A stretch of 24,814 nucleotides of DNA from an uncultured Clostridium sp. (GCA_900553695.1 USEM01000016.1:1-24814); one strand, 5' to 3'. Positions 17,212 through 23,494 are shown, numbered from the stretch's first letter. Program-made: numbers and translations. Notes: a model not told the origin generated them from the letters alone.

Positions 17212-18066
17212 ATGAACATAATTGAAAGAACATATAGTTTAAATGGAACATTAGAAAAAAGAGCGAAAACAGATAGCATATATCTTCATCATGCAGTATA
17301 TAATGGACCTGTTGAAGATATAGATAGAATGCATAAAAATAGAGGCTGGACATGCATAGGGTATCATTTCTATGTAAGAAAAGACGGTTCTATTTATAGA
17401 GGCAGAAGAGAAGATACAATTGGAGCACATGCTTATGGTTATAATAGAACTAGTATAGGAATATGTGCTGAAGGAAATTTTGAGACAGATATTATGTCTG
17501 AGGCACAGAAGAAAGCTATAATTGAATTAATAATATATTTAAAAAATAAATATGCAATTACTAAAATTTTAAGACATAAAGATGTAAATGCAACAGCTTG
17601 CCCAGGAAGGAATTATCCATACGAAGAAATAGTTGCTGGAGTAAATAAAACAGAGATAACAGAAAAAGACGACACAAAAGTTGATAATAGTTATTTAGTA
17701 AAAATAACTGCAAATTGCTTAAATATAAGAGCTGGTGCAGGAACTAATTATAAAATAAAAGGACAAATAACAGATAAAGGTACATATACAATTGTAGAAA
17801 CACAAGGAAACTGGGGAAGACTAAAAAGTGGGGCAGGTTGGATTTGTTTAGATTATACTAACAAACAAGGTTCTAAAGTATATTATAAAGTAACTGCAAA
17901 TAGTGGGCTATGGTTATTAGATTCAAATGGCAGAAAAATAAAAGCGTATACTAAAGACACAGAAGTAGAATATCTTGGAGAAGGTTATACAAAATATGGT
18001 TACAATTATATAAAAGTTAAAGTTAATGGAAATATAGGCTACATGGCTAAAACATACCTAAAATAG
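17212..18066 (+). CDS. Endolysin: N-acetylmuramoyl-L-alanine amidase with two SH3-like wall-binding domains
   Basis: This 284-residue protein cleaves the bond between muramic acid and L-alanine of peptidoglycan. Residues 1-142 are an Amidase_2/PGRP-type domain with likely zinc ligands H26, H122 and C130 (YLHHAVY, LRHKDVNATACPG). It also has the conserved GYHFYVRKDGSIYRGR and GICAEGNF motifs. Residues ~161-218 are a bacterial SH3 domain (CLNIRAGAGTNYKIKGQI, GWICLDY). Residues ~223-284 are a second, more diverged SH3-like repeat ending GNIGYMAKTYLK. No signal peptide is present, consistent with export through the holin. It is the last gene of the lysis module and is followed by a weak terminator. 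Confidence 0.92.
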   Translation: MNIIERTYSLNGTLEKRAKTDSIYLHHAVYNGPVEDIDRMHKNRGWTCIGYHFYVRKDGSIYRGRREDTIGAHAYGYNRTSIGICAEGNFETDIMSEAQKKAIIELIIYLKNKYAITKILRHKDVNATACPGRNYPYEEIVAGVNKTEITEKDDTKVDNSYLVKITANCLNIRAGAGTNYKIKGQITDKGTYTIVETQGNWGRLKSGAGWICLDYTNKQGSKVYYKVTANSGLWLLDSNGRKIKAYTKDTEVEYLGEGYTKYGYNYIKVKVNGNIGYMAKTYLK

Positions 18067-18118
18067 CTATTTTAAAGACAACAAAGTATATTGCTCAAAA
18101 ATAAAAACGGCTTAAAAC

Positions 18119-18140
18119 GAAACCTCGTGTGTCGGTTTTT
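18119..18140 (+). terminator. Probable weak terminator after the lysis module
   Basis: AAACC (18120-18124) pairs with GGTTT (18134-18138), extended by a G-T pair, around a nine-base loop, with the T run at 18136-18140. The stem is short, so confidence is moderate. It is the last prophage structural signal before the promoters of the toxin locus. Confidence 0.45.
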
Positions 18141-18174
18141 GCTGATATATAGCCATTTTCTAGTAATGCACATC

Positions 18175-18203
18175 TTGACAAATCAGTTTAAAAATGTTAC
18201 AAT
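18175..18203 (+). promoter_or_regulatory. Sigma-A promoter P1 (toxin-antitoxin locus)
   Basis: TTGACA at 18175-18180, a 17-base spacer, and TACAAT at 18198-18203. It stands 47 bases upstream of a second, perfect promoter with the same direction. Confidence 0.75.
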
Positions 18204-18249
18204 AATATTACAGAATTGTTATATTGATATTATATTTTTGATACATTTA

Positions 18250-18278
18250 TTGACAATCATAAAAATTAAATATATAAT
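18250..18278 (+). promoter_or_regulatory. Perfect-consensus sigma-A promoter P2 (toxin-antitoxin locus)
   Basis: TTGACA at 18250-18255, a 17-base spacer, and TATAAT at 18273-18278. Both hexamers match the consensus exactly. Transcription would start near 18285 and give a leader of about 75-95 bases before the antitoxin start. Confidence 0.85.
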
Positions 18279-18379
18279 ATTAAACACTTATCAATTATTT
18301 TTAAATGAATAGCATATATTAACCTTGGGAATAATATATTTACAAGGAGGTTTTTTATATGCAGGAGGAGGGAGAAATT

Positions 18380-18550
18380 ATGACTAGAATAATGGAAAGT
18401 ATTAATAGTATAAATATACCAACAAATGTACAAAAAGAAATTGGATTAAATAAAAATTGGAAAAAAGATATTTCTCCTAAAAAGGTAGAAAATATTTTTA
18501 ATAGTGCACTTAGATTCAAAGAAGCATTAAGAGAGTTGTCAAAAAATTAA
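18380..18550 (+). CDS. Small putative antitoxin of the Doc toxin
   Basis: This 56-residue protein is read from ATG 18380 after GGAGGAGGGAGAAATT. An in-frame ATG at 18359 also has a strong AAGGAGG site and would add seven residues, so both starts are possible. The sequence is basic and helical (NVQKEIGLNKNWKKDISPKK, NIFNSALRFKEALRELSKN). It lacks the Phd DNA-binding pattern I would expect. Its place directly before a Doc-type toxin, with stop and toxin frame overlapping, argues for an antitoxin that masks the toxin site. The family is not recognised, so the role is inferred from context. Confidence 0.6.
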   Translation: MTRIMESINSINIPTNVQKEIGLNKNWKKDISPKKVENIFNSALRFKEALRELSKN

Positions 18551-18965
18551 AACCAGATACTTAACGACAGTAGAAATAATTGTAATACACTTGGTAGTAA
18601 TTGATAAGTTTTTCTCAGAGTATGAGAAAGGATGTAACAAACAATTTAGAGGGATAAAAGATACTAATTTATTTGTTTCAGCATTAAATCAGCCAAAGCA
18701 AACTTTTGATAAAAAAGATTTATACCCAACAATACTATCAAAAGCAGCTTGCTATTTAAGGTCATTTTCGATGGATCATCCTTTTTTTGATGGTAATAAG
18801 AGAACTGCTTTAATGTCAACAATAACATTTTTAGAAAAAAATGGGTATGAAGTGATTGCAGACAATGAAAAAATGTTTAAATTGGTAGAAAAAGTTGTAA
18901 AAGGAAGAATGTCAGTTTCTTCGATTGAAAGAAGATTAAAAAAATTTACTAGACCTGTTGGTTAA
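18546..18965 (+). CDS. Doc/Fic-family toxin (death-on-curing type)
   Basis: The core motif HPFFDGNKR (residues 78-86 of the 139-residue reading) is the Fic/Doc active-site loop, preceded by KDTNLFVSALNQPKQTF and DLYPTILSKAACYL, typical of Doc. P1 Doc phosphorylates elongation factor Tu and stops translation; related proteins can be AMP transferases. The start is unusual. The Doc-like N-terminus RYLTTVEIIVIH lies upstream of the first ordinary start codon (TTG 18591). Between the upstream stop at 18528 and 18591 there is no ATG, GTG or TTG. ATT at 18546 overlaps the antitoxin stop as ATTAA and is the best candidate, giving 139 residues; TTG 18591 would give 124 and lose this segment. The antitoxin gene is directly upstream. 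Confidence 0.85.
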   Translation: MKTRYLTTVEIIVIHLVVIDKFFSEYEKGCNKQFRGIKDTNLFVSALNQPKQTFDKKDLYPTILSKAACYLRSFSMDHPFFDGNKRTALMSTITFLEKNGYEVIADNEKMFKLVEKVVKGRMSVSSIERRLKKFTRPVG

Positions 18966-19036
18966 GAAAAAGAAACATGGGATTTAAAGAATTTTTGGGA
19001 TATTTATATAATAAATCAAGTAAAAAATAAAGGGAG

Positions 19037-19065
19037 AGCTAGTTACAGAGATGTAGCTAGCTTTT
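19037..19065. terminator. Bidirectional terminator between toxin and HTH-Spo0E gene
   Basis: A 10-bp stem pairs AGCTAGTTAC (19037-19046) with GTAGCTAGCT (19053-19062), with one G-T pair and an AGAGAT loop. TTTT follows on the plus strand, and the A-rich stretch before it gives a U run on the minus strand. The 3' end of the minus-strand gene overlaps it. Confidence 0.75.
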
Positions 19066-19377
19066 AAATTTTACATTTATTAATAAATCAATAATTTGAG
19101 AAACTTCCATTACTTCCTTACTATTAATTCCAAATTGGTCTATTCTACTGTGCATTTCTGCTCTTAATGTTTCTATATCCAATTCACTATAAAACAAGTC
19201 ATCTACTTTAACGTCAAGAGCCTTAGCAATGCTATACATAGTTTTGAGCGATGGATTATATACTTTATTGTTTTCTAATTCTGACAAATAAGAATAAGAC
19301 AAACCAGTGTTTTTAACTAATCTATATAAAGTAATATTTTTACTTTTTCTAACATTTTTTATAACAAATACGAACAT
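19057..19377 (-). CDS. HTH (XRE-type) regulator fused to a Spo0E-like domain
   Basis: This 106-residue minus-strand protein starts at 19377 after AGGAGTAATTTT. Residues ~3-62 are an XRE helix-turn-helix (ITLYRLVKNTGLSYSYLSEL, then NPSLKTMYSIAKALDVKVDD). Residues ~68-101 look like a Spo0E-family module: DIETLRAEMHSRIDQFGINS followed by SQIID, the S-x-x-x-D signature (S93, D97). Spo0E-type proteins remove phosphate from Spo0A~P and delay sporulation. Two Spo0A boxes lie 120-165 bases upstream, in the divergent promoter region. The combination suggests a regulator tied to sporulation control. I cannot tell from sequence whether the domain is an active phosphatase or a binding module. It could belong to the prophage or to the host. 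Confidence 0.75.
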   Translation of the reverse strand: MFVFVIKNVRKSKNITLYRLVKNTGLSYSYLSELENNKVYNPSLKTMYSIAKALDVKVDDLFYSELDIETLRAEMHSRIDQFGINSKEVMEVSQIIDLLINVKFKS

Positions 19378-19438
19378 AAAATTACTCCTAATAATAGTAT
19401 GTACTTATTTTAATCTAAATATTTATAAAAAACTAGAC

Positions 19439-19453
19439 TTCGCCCTGAGCGAA
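19439..19453. promoter_or_regulatory. Inverted repeat, possible operator
   Basis: TTCGC and GCGAA arms of five bases flank a five-base centre. The repeat lies between the HTH-Spo0E gene and the divergent promoter, so it could be the binding site of the HTH protein. This is inference from position. Confidence 0.35.
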
Positions 19454-19493
19454 CTATTGAAAACAGCTAAATCTAGAGAATTAAGACATTTAA

Positions 19494-19504
19494 TTTGTCG
19501 AAAA
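19494..19504 (+). promoter_or_regulatory. Spo0A box 1
   Basis: TTTGTCGAAAA contains a perfect match to the 0A-box consensus TTTGTCRAA. It is repeated exactly 37 bases downstream in the same orientation. Confidence 0.75.
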
Positions 19505-19530
19505 CCTTTTAACATATATTATGTAACCCA

Positions 19531-19541
19531 TTTGTCGAAAA
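19531..19541 (+). promoter_or_regulatory. Spo0A box 2
   Basis: The second exact TTTGTCGAAAA ends seven bases before the -35 hexamer of the downstream promoter. This is close to where Spo0A contacts RNA polymerase at activated sigma-A promoters. Confidence 0.75.
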
Positions 19542-19548
19542 GTTTTTC

Positions 19549-19576
19549 TTGACAACTGCAAATTTTGCTGTATAAT
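19549..19576 (+). promoter_or_regulatory. Sigma-A promoter of the 45-residue protein
   Basis: TTGACA at 19549-19554, a 16-base spacer and TATAAT at 19571-19576, both perfect. The two Spo0A boxes lie directly upstream. Confidence 0.85.
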
Positions 19577-19622
19577 TAAGACAAATAAAGAAACGCGTTT
19601 CTCTGATGAGGAGAAAAAATAT

Positions 19623-19760
19623 ATGGAAAATAATGTAGAAAAATATTTAAAATTAAAAGGGAAAAATGAAAAATTTATAAGATTAATTATTGCAATTTTA
19701 GAGAAAGAGAATGTTATTGATTACATTAAAACACTTCAAAACTTTTATGACAAATTTTAA
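19623..19760 (+). CDS. Small protein under a Spo0A-box promoter
   Basis: This 45-residue protein begins at ATG 19623, ten bases after AGGAG, and about 40 bases after the likely transcription start. It is a charged, probably helical protein (NVEKYLKLKGKNEKFIRLII, VIDYIKTLQNFYDKF) without cysteine or clear membrane segment. I do not recognise a family. A good ribosome site and a perfect promoter with Spo0A boxes make it a real gene. It may partner the divergent HTH-Spo0E protein or act as a small sporulation-timing factor; both ideas are inference. Confidence 0.7.
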   Translation: MENNVEKYLKLKGKNEKFIRLIIAILEKENVIDYIKTLQNFYDKF

Positions 19761-19778
19761 TGCAATTTTTAATGCAAC
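19755..19778 (+). repeat. Tandem 12-base repeat
   Basis: TTTTAATGCAA followed by T or C is present twice head-to-tail (19755-19766, 19767-19778). The first copy contains the stop codon of the 45-residue protein, so it may be a small local duplication. Confidence 0.7.
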
Positions 19779-19944
19779 GCCAATAAAAAAGTATAAAAAG
19801 GGATAAAAAAATATAAAAAGCATAATAAAATACAAGTACGGGAAAGCTAGTTATACGAGGTAATACGAGAAATTATAAAAAAATATAAGAAATTACAAAA
19901 GCATCTTTTTCTACCTTACACACAAGGTTAATTTTAGAAATGTT
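19779..19944. other. A-rich non-coding stretch
   Basis: This stretch holds several A-rich near-repeats (TATAAAAAG twice, TACGAG twice) and no credible gene. I looked for tRNA, tmRNA or riboswitch-like motifs and saw none. A prophage attachment site could lie in this region, but the partner copy is outside the window. Confidence 0.5.
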
Positions 19945-19978
19945 AAAGGAACTAGAGTTTTAGTCTAGTTCCTTTTTT
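19945..19978 (+). terminator. Strong rho-independent terminator
   Basis: GGAACTAGA (19948-19956) pairs perfectly with TCTAGTTCC (19964-19972), extended by AAA/TTT, with a seven-base loop and a T6 run. It isolates the ABC operon from the upstream locus. Confidence 0.9.
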
Positions 19979-20005
19979 CACGTTTGTTTTCAAAATGAAT
20001 ATAAT
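19977..20005 (+). promoter_or_regulatory. Possible promoter of the ABC operon
   Basis: TATAAT at 20000-20005 is perfect. The hexamer 17 bases upstream, TTCACG (19977-19982), is a weak -35 and overlaps the end of the terminator. The leader would be only ~30 bases long, leaving no room for a riboswitch. Confidence 0.5.
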
Positions 20006-20036
20006 ATAACTAGATAAGTTTGTAGGAGGAATAAGA

Positions 20037-20825
20037 GTGAGAGAGTTACTAAAGATAAAAAATATATCTAAAATGTACCAGGCGAAAAACGGCGAAATTG
20101 AGGCATTGAAGGACATAAACTTTACTGTTGATAATGGAGAATTTGTGAGTATAATTGGACCAAGTGGCTGTGGAAAATCAACGCTTCTATCTATAATTGC
20201 AGGTTTAGAAGAAAAAACTTCAGGAAAACTCTACATAGATGGAGAAGAAAGCAATGGTATTACTTCTAAAATAGGATATATGTTGCAAAAAGATAGTTTA
20301 CTAGAATGGAGAAGCATTTATAAAAATGTTATATTTGGCTTAGAAATTAAGAAAATCAACACTCCAGAAAATAGAAAGTATGTAGAAGAGCTTTTAAAGA
20401 AATACCATCTATATGAATTTAAAGACAAATATCCATCTCAATTATCAGGAGGAATGCGTCAAAGAGTTGCTTTAATTAGAACTTTAGCAATAAAACCAAA
20501 GATATTGTTACTAGATGAAGCTTTTTCAGCAATAGATTACCAAACAAGGTTAATGGTTACAAAAGATATTTATAATATAATAAAAAATGAAAATGTTACA
20601 ACACTAATGGTTACGCATGATATTTCAGAAGCTATAAGCATGTCAGATAGAATTGTAGTATTAAGCGAAAGGCCAGCTACAGTAAAAACTATCCATACAA
20701 TAGATTTTGAAATGGAAAACAGAGATCCATTAAACGTAAGAGAAAGTCCTAAATTCAGCAAGTATTTTGACAGCATTTGGAAGGAGTTAGATGTAAATGC
20801 AAAAGAAAACAATCTCGAAGGATAG
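20037..20825 (+). CDS. ABC importer ATPase (nitrate/sulfonate/thiamine-precursor type)
   Basis: This 262-residue protein starts at GTG 20037, seven bases after AGGAGG. All motifs of an active ABC ATPase are present: Walker A GPSGCGKST (41-49), Q-loop Q84, signature LSGGM (136-140), Walker B ILLLDE (D160, E161) and H-loop H194. The fold and length match the SsuB/TauB/NrtD-like group that pairs with NMT1/SsuA-type binding proteins, one of which is encoded two genes on. It hydrolyses ATP at the inner face of the membrane to drive uptake. Its stop lies 29 bases inside the permease gene, indicating coupled translation. The substrate is not evident. Confidence 0.92.
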   Translation: MRELLKIKNISKMYQAKNGEIEALKDINFTVDNGEFVSIIGPSGCGKSTLLSIIAGLEEKTSGKLYIDGEESNGITSKIGYMLQKDSLLEWRSIYKNVIFGLEIKKINTPENRKYVEELLKKYHLYEFKDKYPSQLSGGMRQRVALIRTLAIKPKILLLDEAFSAIDYQTRLMVTKDIYNIIKNENVTTLMVTHDISEAISMSDRIVVLSERPATVKTIHTIDFEMENRDPLNVRESPKFSKYFDSIWKELDVNAKENNLEG

Positions 20826-21607
20826 ACAGAAATACCTAAGAAGCATTTGGATAAAAAAAGTATCAATAGTTTTAACTCAAATAGGAATAGTAATTGCATT
20901 TATTGCAATTTGGGAAATAAGTGCCAATAAAGGGTTAATAGACAGCTTTATAACAAGCCAACCAAGTAGAATTCTGCAAACTCTTATGAACTTATCTGAA
21001 AATAAACTATTAATGCATCTTAAAGTAACATGTGAAGAAACACTAATAGGCTTCTCTCTAGGGGTAGCAATGGGAATAGTAATTGCAATAATTTTATGGT
21101 GGTCAGACTTTTTAAGCAAAGTTGCAGAACCTTTTTTAGTTGTACTAAATAGTTTACCCAAAGTTGCTTTAGGACCAATAATTATAATTTGGGTAGGAGC
21201 AGGAAAAGGTGCAATTATTACCATGGGTATTGCAATTTCACTTATAGTAACAATAATGGAAATATTAAATGGATTCTTAAATACTGATAAGGAAAAAATA
21301 AAGATGGCACAAACCTTTAATTGTAGTAAATTGCAGCTACTTACAAAAATAATAATCCCAGCAAATGTAACAACATTTATAAATTCACTAAAAATTAACA
21401 TAGGTTTATCGTTAGTAGGAGTTATAACAGGAGAATTCTTAGTATCAAAGGCAGGACTTCGGATACTTAATAGTTTATGGAGGTCAAGTATTTAAGTTAG
21501 ATTTAGTTATGACAGGTGTAATAATCTTGGCTTTTGTAGCAACCATACTATATGGTTCAGTAGTTTTACTAGAAAAACTACTATCAAGAACGCATTTGTT
21601 CAATTAA
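20797..21607 (+). CDS. ABC importer permease, interrupted by a +1 shift
   Basis: ATG 20797 overlaps the end of the ATPase gene. Straight reading gives 232 residues and ends at 21493-21495. Skipping C21460 gives 269 residues, the usual length, and restores GLGYLIVYGGQVFKLD plus a last membrane helix (VMTGVIILAFVATILYGSVV). Several membrane segments precede it (QIGIVIAFIAIWEISA, LGVAMGIVIAIILWW, ALGPIIIIWVG). The EAA-type coupling loop is KIKMAQTFNCSKLQLLTKII near residue 167. GLGYLI is a conserved motif of SsuC-type permeases, which makes the corrected frame convincing. The zero-frame codon at the break is CGG. Without the shift the protein would lack its last membrane helix. Confidence 0.88.
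21460..21462 (+). other. In-frame CGG at +1 shift site (ABC permease)
   Basis: Zero frame reads GCA GGA CTT CGG ATA. Skipping C21460 gives GGA CTT GGA TAC TTA, the conserved GLGYL. This is the only one of the four sites that lies in a host-type gene, so the effect is not limited to the prophage. Confidence 0.8.
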
Positions 21608-21623
21608 TTTAGGAGGAATAATT

Positions 21624-22646
21624 TTGAAAAAAACAATAATGATAATAATATTAATAGCTGTAATTATAGGCATAATCACAGCGGTTGTTATTAATATTAA
21701 TAAGAATAGTACAAAAGATGAAAATGGCACAAAACTCGTAAGATTAAATGAAGTTACAAGATCTGTATTCTATGCTCCACAGTATGTAGCAATAGCACAA
21801 GGATATTTTAAAGAAAAAGGAATAGAAGTGGAAATAACAACAGGGCAAGGAGCAGATAAAGTAATGACAGCAGTTTTATCAGGTCAAAGCGACATAGGCT
21901 TTGCAGGACCTGAAGCCTCAATTTATGTGTATAATGAAGGAAAAGAAGACCATACACAAGTATTTGCACAGCTTACGAAAAGAGATGGCTCATTTTTAGT
22001 TGCAAGAGACAAAACAGATGAATTTGATTGGAATCAACTAAAAGGAAAAACTGTTATACCAGGAAGAAAAGGTGGAGTTCCTTACATGACTTTTGAATAT
22101 GTACTAAAACAAAAAGGAATAAACCCAAGTACAGATGTAAACTTAGATGACAGCATAAGTTTCGACTTAATGGCAGGAGCTTTTGCAGGAGGAAATGCAG
22201 AATATGTAACCCTTTTTGAACCAACAGCATCAATGACAGAGGAACAAGGAGCAGGATACATTGTAGCATCAGTTGGAGCAGAAGCGGGAGAAATACCATA
22301 TACAGCATACTTTGCAAAGAAAAGTTATATTGCAAAAAATGAAGAACTAATACAAAACTTTACAGATGCAATATACAAAGGACAAAAATGGACACAAGAA
22401 CACTCAGCAAAAGAAATTGCAGAACTAATAAAAGACTTTTTCCCAAGCACAGATGTGAAAATGCTAGAAAACTCAATACAAAGATATAAAGATATAGATG
22501 CATGGAACAAAACACCAGTGCTTACAGAAGAAGCTTTCAATAAATTACAAGATGTAATAGAAGAAGCTGGAGAACTAGAAAAAAGAGCAGACTATGAAAA
22601 AGTTGTAAATAACAAGTATGCAGAACAATCAATAAAGAATAATTAG
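21624..22646 (+). CDS. ABC importer substrate-binding protein (SsuA/THI5-like)
   Basis: This 340-residue protein starts at TTG 21624 after TTAGGAGGAATAAT. Residues 4-25 are a hydrophobic N-terminal helix (IMIIILIAVIIGIITAVV). No lipobox cysteine follows, so the protein is probably held by an uncleaved membrane anchor or is cleaved by signal peptidase I. The core has the NMT1/SsuA pattern: APQYVAIAQGYFKEKGIEVE, SGQSDIGFAGPEAS, and GGVPYMTFEYVLKQKGI. Such proteins bind sulfonates, nitrate, or thiamine precursors outside the cell and deliver them to the permease. Neighbouring genes do not reveal which. It ends the operon and is followed by a terminator. Confidence 0.88.
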   Translation: MKKTIMIIILIAVIIGIITAVVININKNSTKDENGTKLVRLNEVTRSVFYAPQYVAIAQGYFKEKGIEVEITTGQGADKVMTAVLSGQSDIGFAGPEASIYVYNEGKEDHTQVFAQLTKRDGSFLVARDKTDEFDWNQLKGKTVIPGRKGGVPYMTFEYVLKQKGINPSTDVNLDDSISFDLMAGAFAGGNAEYVTLFEPTASMTEEQGAGYIVASVGAEAGEIPYTAYFAKKSYIAKNEELIQNFTDAIYKGQKWTQEHSAKEIAELIKDFFPSTDVKMLENSIQRYKDIDAWNKTPVLTEEAFNKLQDVIEEAGELEKRADYEKVVNNKYAEQSIKNN

Positions 22647-22652
22647 TATTTA

Positions 22653-22687
22653 AACAGGATAGTTAAAAGCTATTCTGTTTTATTTTT
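22653..22687 (+). terminator. Terminator of the ABC operon
   Basis: AACAGGATAG (22653-22662) pairs with CTATTCTGTT (22670-22679), with one G-T pair and a seven-base loop, followed by TTATTTTT. Confidence 0.85.
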
Positions 22688-22691
22688 GTGC

Positions 22692-22720
22692 TAGAAAATT
22701 TAAAGAATATATGTTATAAT
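22692..22720 (+). promoter_or_regulatory. Promoter of the HAD phosphatase gene
   Basis: TATAAT at 22715-22720 is preceded by TG at 22712-22713 (extended -10). TAGAAA 17 bases upstream is a partial -35. Confidence 0.65.
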
Positions 22721-22743
22721 TCTCAAAAGAAAAGAGGGATACA

Positions 22744-23388
22744 ATGTTTGAAAATATATTTTTTGATTTAGATGGAACAATAATAGATTCTAGAGAAGGA
22801 ATAGTAAATTCCGTAATCTATTCTTTAAAAAATTTTAATATAGAAGTAAAAAATAGAGAAGAATTAGAAAAATTTATAGGACCACCACTAAATGAATCAT
22901 TCAAGGAATTTTATAATTTTAATGAAAAGCAAACTGAGCTTGCAATAAAACTATTTAGAGAAAGATATGAAACAACAGGATTATGGGAAGCAAAACTATA
23001 CCCAGGAATTAAAGAACTAATTAGTGATTTGAAAAAATCAGGAAAACGTGTTATTTTAGCAACATCAAAACCAGAAAAATTTGCAAAGAAAATTCTAGAA
23101 GGCTTTAAAATGGACAAGGACTTTTTCCTTATAATAGGAGCAACACTAGATGGCTCAAGAAGTGCAAAAAAAGATGTAATAAAATTTGCACTAGATAAAA
23201 TAAAAGACATAAACTTAGAAGAATGCATAATGATAGGAGATAGGAACTACGATATTCTAGGAGCGAAAGAAAACAACATGAAATCAATAGGCGTAACATA
23301 TGGCTTTGGAACAAAACCAGAACTTGAAACAGCAGAAGCAGACTACATTGCAGAAGATGTAGAAGAATTAAGAAAAATTTTATTTTAA
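22744..23388 (+). CDS. HAD-family phosphatase (phosphoglycolate phosphatase-like)
   Basis: This 214-residue protein starts at ATG 22744 after AGAGGGATACA. HAD motif I is FFDLDGT with D8 as nucleophile and D10. Motif II is LATSKP (T107/S108). A conserved Lys lies near 142-143, and motif IV is IGDRNYDILGAK (D166, D170). Residues ~15-80 form the helical cap domain (subclass I). The arrangement and length match Gph/PpaX-like enzymes that remove phosphate from phosphoglycolate, pyrophosphate or nucleoside monophosphates. The substrate is uncertain. It has its own promoter and lies between two unrelated host genes. Confidence 0.88.
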   Translation: MFENIFFDLDGTIIDSREGIVNSVIYSLKNFNIEVKNREELEKFIGPPLNESFKEFYNFNEKQTELAIKLFRERYETTGLWEAKLYPGIKELISDLKKSGKRVILATSKPEKFAKKILEGFKMDKDFFLIIGATLDGSRSAKKDVIKFALDKIKDINLEECIMIGDRNYDILGAKENNMKSIGVTYGFGTKPELETAEADYIAEDVEELRKILF

Positions 23389-23446
23389 TAAAGATAAAAA
23401 ATTTAACAAAAATTTTAAATTTTCATGTTCTATTTTCATAAAAATA

Positions 23447-23455
23447 TGATATAAT
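23447..23455 (+). promoter_or_regulatory. Extended -10 promoter of polC
   Basis: TGATATAAT is an extended -10 element (TGn plus perfect TATAAT). No good -35 is visible 17-18 bases upstream, which is acceptable for an extended -10 promoter. It lies about 40 bases before the polC start. Confidence 0.65.
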
Positions 23456-23494
23456 ACACCCAAGGTAAGAGAGAAAAAAAGGGAGCATGAAAAA

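Noticed and set aside
18091..18312. Open frame of 73 codons after the amidase gene
   Set aside because: It crosses the terminator and both promoters, has no ribosome site, and its composition is that of A/T-rich non-coding DNA.
18977..19030. 17-codon frame (MGFKEFLGYLYNKSSKK) after the toxin
   Set aside because: There is no ribosome site and it is too short to distinguish from chance.
19307..19552. Open frame of 81 codons on the plus strand
   Set aside because: It overlaps the start of the minus-strand HTH gene, the Spo0A boxes and the promoter, and lacks a ribosome site.
19979..20036. Riboswitch (such as TPP) before the ABC operon
   Set aside because: The leader is only about 30 bases from the likely transcription start, and no conserved riboswitch core was seen.
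20877..21401. Minus-strand frame of 174 codons opposite the permease
   Set aside because: It is the hydrophobic shadow of the permease gene, with no ribosome site or family features.
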